Shown: piece after piece, positions 22,618-34,438 of the stretch | Layout of the letters: every line of letters begins with the position of its first letter | Position numbering within the stretch: position 1 is the first letter of the stretch | Position numbers and translations under genes: made by a program | Source: Sequoia sempervirens | Lineage: Eukaryota > Streptophyta > Pinopsida > Cupressales > Cupressaceae | NCBI GenBank assembly: GCA_007258455.2 | Contig: VDFB02344200.1 | Location: 35,440 to 99,439 of the forward strand | Length of the DNA stretch: 64,000 nucleotides | Direction of reading: 5' to 3' | The notes under the pieces: model-generated | The model's input: only the letters and a program-made list of their open reading frames with translations | What the model was told of the DNA's origin: nothing | Databases searched by the model: none

Positions 22618-24484
22618 TGTTGGAGTAAAGGAAACACTGAGAGGGGGGCGGTGAATCAGTGTTTCAATAAACAATTGCAATTTCAAAATTTTTTCAAAGC
22701 ACAAAATTTCTTTATAATCATGAAAAGTTCAGTTTCAAGAATGTGCTCAAATGTGACAACCAATATCAAATCTTTAAACCACATGAAGAACTCAAAAGAT
22801 GCATAACACAAAAGAACCATAACACAATATTTTCATGAGTGGAAAACCCTCATAGGAATAAAATACCACTTAGGAAAATGCCTCACTAGCTTATTAAATT
22901 CCTAGTGATTATAGAGCCTCACTGGCTACTTTTTATGCCTCGCTGGAAAAGCCTCACTGGCTACATAAAATGCCTCACTAGAAAAGCCTCACTAGCTACA
23001 CAATTGCCTCATTGGAAAAAACAACTGCCTCACTATCATTCATAGTAGCCTCACTGAATTTCATGGTAATAACTACCTCACTGGAAAGATACAACCTCAC
23101 TGGCAAAAGGTCAATTTTTTTCTCACTGACATGACCTTACAACATTCTCTAAATCTTGAAACAATAAAAGATAGAGGGTTTTGTTGTTTCACTATAAAGC
23201 ATTTCTTGATTATCTCATGTTCATTTGAGACTCAAGAATTTGAACGTATAAACAATTACAATCTGTACTTAAAGTGCCTTCTTACTGCTCATCACAAACT
23301 TCTTCATCAAATGCTTCAGCATGATTATAACAATAAACACAATTCATATAACATGGCTATGTGATATCAGCATGATAACCAACCAACTGCAGTATAAGGT
23401 TTTGAAAGAAACCTCTCTTTATAGAACAAATTAATCATAACATCTGAAGCAAAAAGATTCTAGCAATCTAAATCTCCAACTCACAATGTAACAGCATTTT
23501 AAAATGCCCATTTTCATGAAACTAAGGTTTCAAGAGAAACCTCTACATTCAAAGCATAATGAGCATAAAACAATTGAACACTGATTCTTACTTTCTCAAA
23601 ATTTTCAGTGCACTCTCTAACCATAAGTCATGATCAAACATCTGAAATATATAGCAATGAAGAACCCACCACAATTCAATAATGCCATACCTTGATTTAG
23701 AACTGAATGCATAACTGAAAAAAACTAACAGATTTCAACTACACAAACCATTGTATCTTCAAATTTTCCATGGCCACCACAGACAAAGAAATCTTGGTCA
23801 GTTTTTTGTCCTCCAAACTTCTTCCAATCCCTAAGTCGGTTGTGAACAAATGATGCCTTTTATTTGCAAAAATGATGACATTTAGGGCACAACTATGTCG
23901 ATATACCTTTTCCAATGAAACTCTCACAACCACTAATCATTATGCCAATTACATTTTATTTACATGAGAGTAATCAAATACTTCAACCTTTATGTCTCAT
24001 AATCACCAATGCACAAAAACTATATGTCGGTTAAAGCTATAATATGCCAATCAACCAAGTTCACTATAATCATTTCTTTGGCCAATGTAGTGAAACCTTT
24101 TAATCTTCCTTAGCAATAGTCAATGAAACCATGATAAAGTTCCCTTTTCACAAATATGCATTATGTCTTCAAATGTATCAAAGATTAAGACAAGTCTCAT
24201 GTAGCAATGATGTCCCAAAGCCCCTGAATAAATGTTACCTCAACATCAAAAATAACTATAGATGTTAGACACCATGTATCAATGTGTCCAAAGAACTATA
24301 AGCACATAAATTATTTATGCCTCAATGAATTATCAATGCTCATACAAAGTCAACCAAACCAAGTTGTCTCATATCCTTCATTAAAGTGCCAAAGTAATGA
24401 GAGCATCTCAATATATGCCACTTATGTGTATTCCAAGGTAAACACTTGACATTAATGCCAAAACTAGTGTCAAAGGGGTCAACA
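22618..24484 (-). mobile_element. Family-B 3' LTR, left-arm copy
   Basis: 1867 bases, in sequence TGTTGGAG to GGTCAACA, which is a plus-sense LTR on the minus strand. It has the same length as 49529-51395 and was identical wherever I compared. A TATAAAG box lies at 23417-23423 on the minus strand and the minisatellite at about 22877-23129. It is inserted in the family-A internal at exactly the same base as the right-arm copy, so insertion preceded the duplication. Confidence 0.93.
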
Positions 24485-24510
24485 AACTCCCCCTTTGGAA
24501 TTGATGTCAA
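24446..24510 (-). promoter_or_regulatory. Family-B polypurine tract hairpin
   Basis: Arms 24446-24462 and 24494-24510 pair with two mismatches around a loop that holds the complement of GGGGGAG and the LTR end. It is the left-arm version of the junction hairpin at 49503-49567. Confidence 0.7.
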
Positions 24511-25150
24511 ACCTACCAAAGAACCTAAAAGAATAGCACCTGTAGAAGCACCCTGTCAAAGAAAGAATAGCACCATGAACCCGTGCATCAAAATTTGAAT
24601 ATCATGAACCATGTATCAAATGCTATTCTCCCCCTTTTAACAACAATGCCAAAGGTCAAATTGGTGGTAAACCAACAAATACCTATCCAAGAATTTCAAA
24701 CTGCTATCACAGTGGAAACAAGCACTGTCAGATCTGAAAAAAGAAACCTAAAAGTAGAGCACCGCATAAGAAATCATAGAACTGCCATAGCATGAAAATG
24801 TAAATGTCATTGTTTCTAACATACTGTGATCACTAGACAAGAACCCAAACATCCATTATCCATGACTGAGATAAGATCAAACATCTAATATTGTGGTCTA
24901 CTTTCACTTAGCATACAAACCTTGGCTTCTAATCAACATCTACAACATTATACTTTTGAACTTGAACATCATCATGAAAGGCCATCAAGTACCAAATTCA
25001 AATGTAAAATGAGAGAGAAACTCATATCAAACCACTGTCATTAATCAAAAATAAGGTCATTGTCATCCAACAAAGTACAAGCAAGGTCACACCAGTATGT
25101 GTTTGTGAAACCAAAACAACTTTTTTGTCAACTATCACTCACACTTAAGA
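24485..25150 (-). mobile_element. Family-B internal 3' remnant, ends at gap
   Basis: Collinear with 48863-49528. It carries a second GGGGGAG tract, seen as CTCCCCC near 24628. It stops at the N gap two bases short of where the SerRS-derived segment would begin. No reading frame is supported; the frame running through the Ns is meaningless. Confidence 0.88.
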
Positions 25151-25250
25151 NNNNNNNNNNNNNNNNNNNNNNNNNNNNNNNNNNNNNNNNNNNNNNNNNN
25201 NNNNNNNNNNNNNNNNNNNNNNNNNNNNNNNNNNNNNNNNNNNNNNNNNN
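25151..25250. other. 100-base assembly gap
   Basis: Exactly 100 Ns, a common placeholder for a gap of unknown size. It marks a scaffold join exactly where the left arm ends, so order and orientation across it are not proven by sequence. Confidence 0.99.
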
Positions 25251-28200
25251 GTTGCTCACAGATGGATTGAAACCACACCCACCCTATGGTCGTTGGTGGA
25301 GTCTATTATCTATGCCCCCATGGACAACTGAACTCATCTTATAAAAAGGTAACCCCTTGGTCTGAACTATCTGTCTGCATTAGTGAACTGGTTTGGCCGT
25401 TTCTGCATTGCAATGATTTATGCTTGTTTTGTGAGAAAGAGTTGGTTTATTAAGCATGGCCGGCAGCAAAAGTTTTCCCAATGGGCAAAGAGGCTAGATA
25501 GTGAAAATCCCATATTAGTTTATGCTATTTGAATTTCTCCGCCCTACTAACATCAGTAGCGGTTGTTTGTTCCTTGTGGACATTGGCAAGTGTGTGTTGA
25601 TATCAAGTGAGCTAATACAAGTTTGTAGTTACAACTTACAAGCATTTTAAGCCAAAGTGGCATATTCTATGAGTTGAAGATTTCACACCACTAAAATATG
25701 CTTCTGCGTTTGTGTTGTGGCATGTTAGCAATTGTAACTAATTTAAAATGAATCCAAACTGTTGTTTTAAAAGAATTTTTTTGTTGCAAGTTAAGTGATT
25801 GATTTTTCTCTTTAAAATTGGTATTCTAATAATTAAAGTGAAGGTGCCAGTAATTGGAGGGTGAAGTTCTTGTGTGGAAATGATAGAATCTATTATAATT
25901 GTGTACAATGCTTGATATAGTGTTGGATGACGTTTGGTCATGTTGGGGACAATTGTTCTTTTCTGCACTAATAAACCCTAAAGCGCTTCGATTTTTTCAA
26001 TTCAGTTCTATTGTCAATATCAGAAATAACAACTCCACTTTAGGTAGAACAACTTTAGGTTAAACTCCAACGATGCACTGCATTTCTATATTTTGTAACG
26101 GTGAAGAAATAACAATACAAATTAGTGCTAGCTTTAACGTATGCTTATCTTTTTCAATTGGTCTTTATAATGTTTTTCTTTTAGTTTCATTTTATGTATG
26201 ATATTACTTGTGGACTAGTGAATTTTTGAGATGGTTTGCATAATAATCAATAGATTTTGAAAATGGAAAAAATGTATTCTCCATTTTAATTGATAAAAAT
26301 ACATGGTACTGGCTTAAGCCTTTTGACAGTGAAGCCGAGAAGAATTTCCCTAGGTATGGTCGCTTTCTATTAGTAAGGGATGTGATTTGGATACTGGACT
26401 TTTACATCTTGTTGCATGATAAAAATGAGCAGCTCCACTTGATTTTGTAGATACAAGAGTTCTGGTGTTTTAGAGTAGAGTTTTTAACAAAAGGATGCCT
26501 GCTCTTCACGAGTGGGACAGAGATTTTTAAAAACTTGCTTCACCTCTGGAGAGAAAATCTTTGTATGTTTGAACCTTGGTGTAACTTTTTCTATACTACC
26601 AGAATAAATTTTGAGAGACATGAAGTTGATGTGAGTGCATTTAGTTATTGCTCTTTCAGGTATATTTTCACTGCCATCTTATGATACTTTTTTTGCATTG
26701 TAGTATGTGTCAATTTATAAGATGATTATGTTACTTGAGAGTTTTCATACAGCTACGATGTTGCAGTTTTTTTTTTAATTAGATACATGAAGTTGATGTG
26801 AGTGCATTTAGTTATTGCTCTTTCAGGTATATTTTCACTGCCATCTTATGATACTTTTTTTGCATTGTAGTATGTGTCAATTTATAAGATGATTATGTTA
26901 CTTGAGAGTTTTCATACAGCTACGATGTTGCAGTTTTTTTTTTAATTAGATAATAATGTGTGGAATATGTTATTGTTATAGGGAGTAGCTCTTGGAGTGT
27001 AGCTAACAGTTATATGGTACATTGTTATAAAGTGCACATAATGGGGGCACAACTATCTGTTGTGCATTTCTAAGCATGTTAATTTTATATATTGATCAAA
27101 ACTTTAATGGCACTACAACCAATGGAGCTGTTGAGAATTGTATAGGAGTATTTAACCTGTTTGTGTAGGAGTATGATTTCTTGTTGTAAATTGTAAAGTG
27201 GGGATAATTGGTGTTAGGCTATTCTTCATTGGGGTGTAAACGAACGAATGATATATTGAAAGGTCAATTTGAGAGTACGCCCCCTTAGTTGGTATGAGTT
27301 TTTTTCATTCAATGAATCCAGAAGCAATCCTAGTATTATAATATGCCCATTGTTTGACATAATTGTGTGTGGGACCGTGTGGGACCAAGAGGCAAGTTGT
27401 ATTTATTGTAGAGTGACGTTTCAAGACAACCAATTAGTGACTTTGGAAATCATTTCAATTGTTAAAAATGACCTGCATAATTCTTTCGTCAATTACAATA
27501 TAGTTTTTTATGATGAGCTTGATCCTTGTGATAGATACTAGTGAAGTGGGTCATTTTTTCTGAATGATGTATTTGTTTGATTTGATGGGCTCAAAGATAC
27601 TTATTGTTCTGAATATAGAGTATGCTCAGTGCTGCATTACCGAATAACATGATCATTGTGTTATACACCATTTCATTCTGATAAGCTCATTTTACATTGA
27701 GGCTCAATTTTGTCTCTACTTAAACAAGGAACTTTTGTGTTCTGGCTGTATACGTGGGAAGAGTAACATGTTCATAAATATGTGTATATTTCGATTTCAT
27801 TGAAGTTCAAAAAACCTGAAAGTTTGATTAACTCAGAAAAGCATATATGGATATCTACAATGCTTAGAGGTGGGGGATGGCTCCATTATAAGCTTTCACA
27901 GAATCCCGTTGCCTCCTATCCTAAGCGGAGAGCTATTTTTGTATGAAAAGTAATTTGTGTAAACTTTTCTTATAATTTCTGTATATTTTTCTCATTTCAT
28001 TACCTTGGAAGGGAGGTAGTTGAGAGTACGTCATAGTCAATGTAACGGGATTTTGTAAGTTGGGTAAGTAAGCACATGGAAAGGCAGGTGAGTGAATGGT
28101 AGATGTGAGGCAGCAGTTAGTTGTCCCATAGAATAAAGTATCGTGTACAAGCAGCTAGTCACATCTAGCTTTTCACTACTTTTGATAATACCTTATGTAA

Positions 28201-28589
28201 CTACTTTTCATTGAAAATCTCTGCACACAGATTTAATTATTCATTTGATCTAAACGTGTACCAACTCTCTCTCGTTTTTTTTTTCTTCTTTAAAGATTTG
28301 TAAAATTCTTTCAATTTTCATTTAATGATAACTTTTAAAGGTTTCAAATTTATATTTTTGTGATAAGACCTCTATTTTATTTTTAATTTGGAGTTTAACT
28401 TCATTTAGATGTTAGTTGTCATTTCTTTGTAATTAGAGTAGAAATAAACGACTTTTTTTTAACAAATTTGAACTATTGACATATTTTTAGCTATTATATT
28501 TGGGTCAATAGTCATGACAAAAGTATATATTTTTAATCATCTATGACCATTTTATATTTGTTTCCCATTAAAAGGTTGATAGTTGCTTT
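25251..28589. other. Intergenic DNA, no gene seen
   Basis: Slightly less repetitive than the rest and without homology to either arm. No frame over about 90 codons and no recognisable domain. It could be intron or old intergenic DNA. It contains the 167-bp tandem duplication listed separately. Confidence 0.45.
26618..26951. repeat. Perfect 167-bp tandem duplication
   Basis: Copies 26618-26784 and 26785-26951 are identical as far as I can read, including the T10 run near the end of each unit. The unit starts ACATGAAG and ends AATTAGAT. The absence of differences suggests a very recent duplication or an assembly repeat. Confidence 0.95.
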
Positions 28590-28599
28590 GGGTTTGGGA

Positions 28600-28990
28600 T
28601 GTTAACAATAAGAGATCCATAAATGTTTGATGGTGCTATTAGTTGGATGAGAAAGTCATAGGCCATGGTAGCTATACATATTTGTAAGAAAACCTTCTAA
28701 CTTAAGTCATTGTGTTTAGATTGGAGTTGAGTCTAGGAACTATTATAGTTTGTGCGATAGTTAAAGTGTCTTATGTCTAGTAAAGAAGTTGACCTTTCAT
28801 GTGAGGACAAAGCATATTGATGTCTAATATTATTTTATTCATTGCATGGTTGAGGATGGTGTTGGAGAAAGTTGACACTTTGCATAATGTTACAAAATTA
28901 TTGATGAAGCAAGAGAGCATATAAATTTTTAGAGGGTGCGTAGCAATTAGTTCAAAACTATTGTACTCTTTGATTTCACAAGTTGTTTGA
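28600..28990 (+). pseudogene. Ty1/copia RNase H relic
   Basis: The DNA matches the end of copia pol. It has an FDGAISW-like block at about 28610, then the CDSQSAICLS region near 28751 (in the DNA as gatag..aaagtg..tatgtctagtaaag). Next come the HARTKHIDVQYHF block with acaaagcatattgatgt and the VEDG..LEKVDTLHNV block, followed by a C-terminal RGCVA. Many stops and small indels make it dead. Only the last domain of pol is present; upstream DNA shows no reverse transcriptase, so the element is truncated. Confidence 0.75.
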
Positions 28991-29002
28991 CAAGTGAGAG
29001 AA

Positions 29003-29900
29003 TGTTAGGAAATGTTTCTTAACTTTGCTCTTAATGTTGACTAAATGAAAAATGTAGTTTTTGGATTTTGAAACAAAAAAATTCAAATTTTGAGCTATAG
29101 ATTATTTTTGGGCAAAATATATAATTTTGGGTTGCTCAAAATCTTTTTTTGGGAATGCTTGTTAGCTTTATAACTTTTAAAAGGGCTCTAATGGCCTCCT
29201 CAATTTGAAATTATGGTGTCCAACTTTGGCTTCTTGCATTGAAAATGTAAAAATTATGACATGCATAAATATTATAAGTGGGAGACATACTTGATCAATT
29301 TATAATGCATTTTACAACACATCATAAGGTATCTTTGAATGGAGTTAAATAAGCCAAAATAGAAGTTGCAATTGATGTGTTTATGACATGTGGAAGGAAT
29401 ATGTTATTTTTGTTGTGGATTCATTTGGAATTGTGGTGATGGTTTTCAAATTAGGTATTTGGGTGCCACTTATTTGGATGGTGTTAGTTCACGTTTTTGT
29501 AATTACTATTTAATAGTTTCATATGCTACTATTTATTGGGTGTTTGAGATGAAGTTCTTTATAGTAAGTTTGTAGGTATTGTTATGCTATTAGAATTTCT
29601 CTAGATTCTTGGTTGAAGATACTTTTGTAAAAGGTTTTCTTTGCAAGTGTATTGTAACCATAATTAAATTATTGAATAATTCAATGAGTTGTTTTGGAGT
29701 GGGGGTTTTCTCTTGAAAGGGTTTTCCCCACAAACACCTACGTCGTCGTATGATTTTCTTTATGTTTTATGTGTTTCTCCTTATGTAATTGTAAAGATTT
29801 AAAATTTTTACAATACTCTCTTTCAAGATTATTTTTGGAAGCATTTAGACATACCTTGCTTCCTTTGATGGTCCACACAATCCTTACATATATTCTTTTA
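29003..29900 (+). mobile_element. Probable 3' LTR of the copia relic
   Basis: Begins TGTTAGGAAATG right after a purine run (28991-29002) just behind the RNase H relic. Near 29698-29731 it has the GTGGG..TTTTC..GGGTTTTCCCCAC phrase typical of the transcribed part of plant copia LTRs. The 3' limit is uncertain, and no 5' LTR or target duplication is visible. Confidence 0.5.
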
Positions 29901-31309
29901 TTTTTGTGTAATATTGAAATGGGGTCCAAGGGTGACAACGACCAATGGGTGTAAGAGGTTTGTAGGGTTGAAGGGGTAGTGACCCCTCACAGTCTAGCGA
30001 CACAACCTCCTTGTCATGCTTATATTGTGATATAGGTGAGCATAAATCTATTACCAAGGAGGCATTAAACACATGGGCTAAATATCTCAAAAATATCATG
30101 CCATGAAAAAGATTATAGGCTATCAATGAATCTACAATTTATATTGCCCTATTGATCAAATGAATTTAATTTCCTTCTTGGGGTAATAAGCACATGCACT
30201 CTAGAATCTTTACACATTTCAAAGTTTCTTTATACCAATTGTTAATTAATAAACAATCAAATGATTGAACAATTTTTTTGGATCATGTAGAGAGTCTAAA
30301 TGAAATGTGCTTATACTTTATAGAAATGAAATTACAACTATTAGATTAAGAGGAAATTGAAATGTGTGAAATAAAGATTTTTTTATTCACATATTTGGGG
30401 AGGAAAAGGCTTAAAGATTAAGTAATGCAAGTTGATTCACTTTTTAAATGTAGATTTTTCTACAAAGTTTATCTAAAAATTAAAGATTAAGAAGAAGAAT
30501 ACCTTTACCAAATAAATACACATTATTAGGCACTTTCAATACATACACAAATCACCACATTTATCTATTGATCACATAGGTGGACGTTCTTTTTCGTATC
30601 CCATCTTATAACAACACTAAAAGAGTCATTGAGATCATTATATAAAACAACTTATTAGATTAAACAAGATTTTATTTTTTTATCCATGTAAATATTGGAA
30701 ATTAATATTAGTACATGAAATCTACATTTTTTTGTCTTCACAATCATTTGATTTGAGGCCTCATATGCCTTAGGTTTTAGAGGGAACGATAATTAAGAAC
30801 ACAGAGCCATGTTTGATGGTCTTGTTGCCACAATATGGTATAAGGTTTGTCTAGAACTTAATCTACGCTATGAGGCCACAACACAATGCTTGAAAACCTA
30901 ATTGTATTCAATTTCTAGGTGACATTTTTAAATGTTAATTTCAAAGCAAAAATTACTCCAAAAGCAAGTGGGAATTTAATAGAAATGATGATATGGCCCA
31001 CAAAGAGCAGGAATATAACATTAATGATGAATATAATATAAGTTTGTGATGTGTATTATAAATTTTAAGCAATTAGGTTCCAATCACACATCATTTATTG
31101 TGGCAAAACAAATCAATTTAAAGTTTAATAAAACAATGCTTAAATGATTTAAACATTATTTCAAAACTTCATTTATTTATTTATAAAAATGTTGCAATTT
31201 AGTTCCCCTTATAGCTTGTTCTATTCATAAAAAATGGAGTTATCAATTGGAAGTATACACCACTAAAAAAATTTATGTAGCGTACAAGGTTTGGAATTAA
31301 AATTTATTA
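29901..31309. other. Intergenic DNA, no gene seen
   Basis: AT-rich with no convincing frame or motif. A GGGGT-AGTG-ACCCC hairpin near 29975 has no terminator or RNA context. Confidence 0.45.
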
Positions 31310-32400
31310 ATCTTGGTTCAAGAGTTAAAGCCTAGGGTTTAGAGTTCAAGGTTTAAAGTTTAAGGTTTGAGGTTCACATTCAAGTTTCAACTTTCGAAGT
31401 TAGGAGGTACATCCAATATTCAACATTGAGATTTAGTGGTTTGTGTTAAGTGCTCATCATCTAGTGTTTAATGTTTAGAGTTTAGGATTCACATTCAAGG
31501 TTTGAATTCAATTCTCTATGTACATGATTTGACACTAAGGTTCATCATTCAAGTTTCATGGGTCAAATCCTAGGGTTTAATATTGAGGTTTAATAGTTGA
31601 AGGTTCAAAATTTAGGGTTTAGAGTTCACATTCAAGGTTTATGTTTTAATGTGAAGGCATCAAACATTTAATGTTCAACATTAAGATTTAATGGTTTGTG
31701 TAAATGATCACACATTAACATTAAGTGTCCATGATTCACATTTAAGGTTCAACTTTTAGTGTTAATGGTTCAACACTTACAATTTAATATTGGGATTTAA
31801 TGAATTAGTTTTAGTGCTAATCATTTAGGGTTAAGAATTAAGAATTAGTTGTTTGTGTATAAGGTTCATTGCTAAGGTTCATGGTTTAATGATTAAGCTC
31901 TAGAATTCAAAATTTAGGGTATAGGGTTTATAATTCAAGGTTAAGGGTTTAGGGTTCACTTTTGAGGTTCAACTCTCAAATTTGAGGGTTTAATATTCAA
32001 TGCTTGGCATTGAGCTTTATTGTTCTATACTTTGCACACTCACTGTTTAGCATCTAGATTTATTTATTTATGTGCAACATGTTCAATGCCAAGGTTGATG
32101 GCTCAAAGTTCAAGGTTAAGGCCTAGAGTTTAGCATTTAGGGTTTAGAGTTTAAGGTTCAAATTTGAGGGTTTAGGGTTCACATTCACGGTTCAACTTTC
32201 AATGTTAAGTGTTCAAGTTAAGATTTAGTGGTCATCATTTCATGTTTAAGGTTCATATTTTGGGTTTAAGGTTCATATTTGAGGTTTAACTTTTAATATT
32301 AAGTGTTCAACAATAAGGGTTCAAGACTCAATGTTCAATATTAGGGGTTGGACATAATAATAGTCTATGTTCATTACTCATCATTTAGGGTTCATATTTA
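31310..32400 (+). repeat. Degenerate telomere-like repeat field
   Basis: About 1.1 kb built from GGTTTAGGG, GGTTCAAGG and GTTTAAGG variants of the plant telomere motif TTTAGGG. A higher-order phrase (ggttcacattcaaggttcaac) recurs near 31371, 31489, 31626, 31731, 31949, 32176 and 32268. The G-rich strand is plus throughout. No coding potential. Confidence 0.7.
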
Positions 32401-32859
32401 GTTGGTTGTCTATGAAAACCATATTTTTGAAAAGGGATCATGTCTCTATTTGTGCAAAAATGACAACTAATCTATCCAAAATATGCAATGCCTCAGAAAA
32501 TGAAAATAATTGTCCTATAGATTTGATGATTTTTAATACGAAATGCAACAAGTTTTCCACGAATTTGCAATAAATCAAGCAAAATGACACTTTTCTTACA
32601 CATGCAATAACATTTTTTAGAATTTCAAAATAGAGATCTGCAAGTTGGACCAGATTGATAATACATAGATAGAACAATGTGTAAAAGTTTGTTGAAACAC
32701 TTGTACAAGGAAAAGTTTGTCCAGGGGTGAATGGGTCCTTATTTAAGGTTCTAAAAACTAAAAAATTAAATGTGTAATTTGTTGTTTATGATTACTATTT
32801 ATGTCTGCACATAGGTTACTCAGTGTCTATTTTCCAGTTTTTGGTCGATTTAAGACAAT
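32401..32859. other. Spacer without gene
   Basis: AT-rich sequence between two repeat fields. Nothing recognisable. Confidence 0.4.
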
Positions 32860-33260
32860 GTAATGCAATATGCAAGTGTGAAACAAAGGTGAAAATGTGT
32901 TGACAAGTTTTAAATGCAAATTTCATTTGTAAAATGCAATATTTGACTAATTGTAAGATGCAATATTTTGAAAGTGATAATTTGATGCAAATTTGAAGCA
33001 AAACTATCCAATTTTTCACTTGATTTTGGCTTAAAATGAAAGATGCAATGAATATGCAATAAACAATTTCAAATTTTAACCACTTAATGGATGCAATATG
33101 AATGTAAATCTGATCAAAATATGACTGAAAAAAACCTTAATGCAACCTATGATGCAATATGGAATGCAATTTTTTTTTACTTTTTTATGCTTTTAAAATG
33201 CAGAAATGAAACCCTCAATGTAAAGATGCAAAACAATGTAATGCAAAACCTAGATCTAGG
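32860..33260. repeat. ATGCAA-rich cryptic repeat
   Basis: ATGCAAT, ATGCAAA and near variants occur more than a dozen times in 400 bases at irregular spacing. Two exact ATGCAAAT octamers lie near 32912 and 32985. It looks like diverged simple sequence. Confidence 0.6.
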
Positions 33261-34433
33261 GTGAATTTTTAGAAGGTATATAATGTTAACATGTCAGGTT
33301 CACAAAAATAAGATGAAGAAAAAGGGATTCTAGGTCCTAAATGAAAAGAACCTAGGATTCAATGGAGCCTTTTTCCAAATTTCATTAGAGATGTAGATCA
33401 CAAGATGAAAAGATTGTCTTTCACCCTCAATGGTGAGCCAATCAGACCCAGATTTACATCTAAAAGCGGATTATAATGGATTGGAAATATTTTATAATGA
33501 TTAGACTAATGATCATATATTCCTTAATATTAAAAATGCAAGATCTTGACTAATAGACAAAAACAACAATTTGCAAGTGGATATGGGAAGTGTAGAGGAC
33601 AACAATCTTGCTCAAAAAAATTGGTTTTGAGGTGTCTGTAAGGACATTCACCAAGGGTGAATAAGGGTCTTGACCAATTTTTGGGGTCCTCTGGTACAAG
33701 ACTTGAGCTTTTTTTTGACAAAAGACCCACTATCAGAGTGACAAAAATAAATTCTACAAATTACTTTATGTGGTTTGACAACAATGATGACAACTTGTGC
33801 GACAATGCAAAATTGATCTTTCAAGATCTCTTCAATTCTTCATCAATATGTTATTTGGACATACACAAAGAGGATTTTTTTTTGTTTGTATGGGGGTTTT
33901 CTTTGGTCAAACCCCACTTTGATAATTAAACCTTGATAGAAAGATAATGAAAAAGGAAGGAAATGATGAATGAACAATGCTTGCTACAACTCGCCACCCT
34001 TTAATGGCTTTCCTTAGAGGATTGAATTCAAACACACCTCTCCAAGGAACTTGATATTGCTTTGCTTGATTGATGTGGATACTTGCAATACTTGAATGTT
34101 TTATGATCAACAATGCATATTAGCCTTCACAAGACAACATGAACACACATAAACTTAGACATGATGTTAGGATCTTGACTGTTGCTACAAATGACTGATA
34201 ATGTTGAGCTCTTGAATTCTCTTAACAATAATATTTGCTCAATAGGATTGCTTCTTAATGTCTTCTTAAGTGGTAGATTTCAAATGATAAAAATATAATG
34301 TATTTATAGGTGTTCATCTAATTTCCCAAAAAATAGATTCCAAAATCTAACAATTGCAAGTTGAATTTGAATCATTAAAATATCACCAAAAAAATATTTT
34401 AAAATAGGTCATGGCACTTAAAGGGGACCCATT
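33261..34433. other. Flank of the nested array, no gene seen
   Basis: Contains an open stretch at 33657-33929 with no known homologue. The flank ends in half of a palindromic insertion site (ggacccattttccc). Confidence 0.45.
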
Positions 34434-34438
34434 TTCCC
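34434..34438. other. Target-site duplication TTCCC, left side
   Basis: TTCCC abuts the LTR at 34439 and matches TTCCC at 63149-63153 on the far side of the array. The three-LTR array therefore occupies one insertion site. Confidence 0.85.

Noticed and set aside
22877..23129. Spaced repeats considered as a CRISPR-like array
   Set aside because: Units are imperfect, spacers are variants of one T- or A-rich phrase, and the block is part of every LTR in a plant genome.
25060..25344. 94-codon frame across the N gap
   Set aside because: One third of its codons are Ns and the two sides belong to different contigs.
29975..29988. GGGGT-AGTG-ACCCC hairpin
   Set aside because: Short, isolated, with no transcript context; plant genes do not use such terminators.
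33657..33929. 90-codon open frame
   Set aside because: No start context, domain or conserved copy; length is within chance for this composition.
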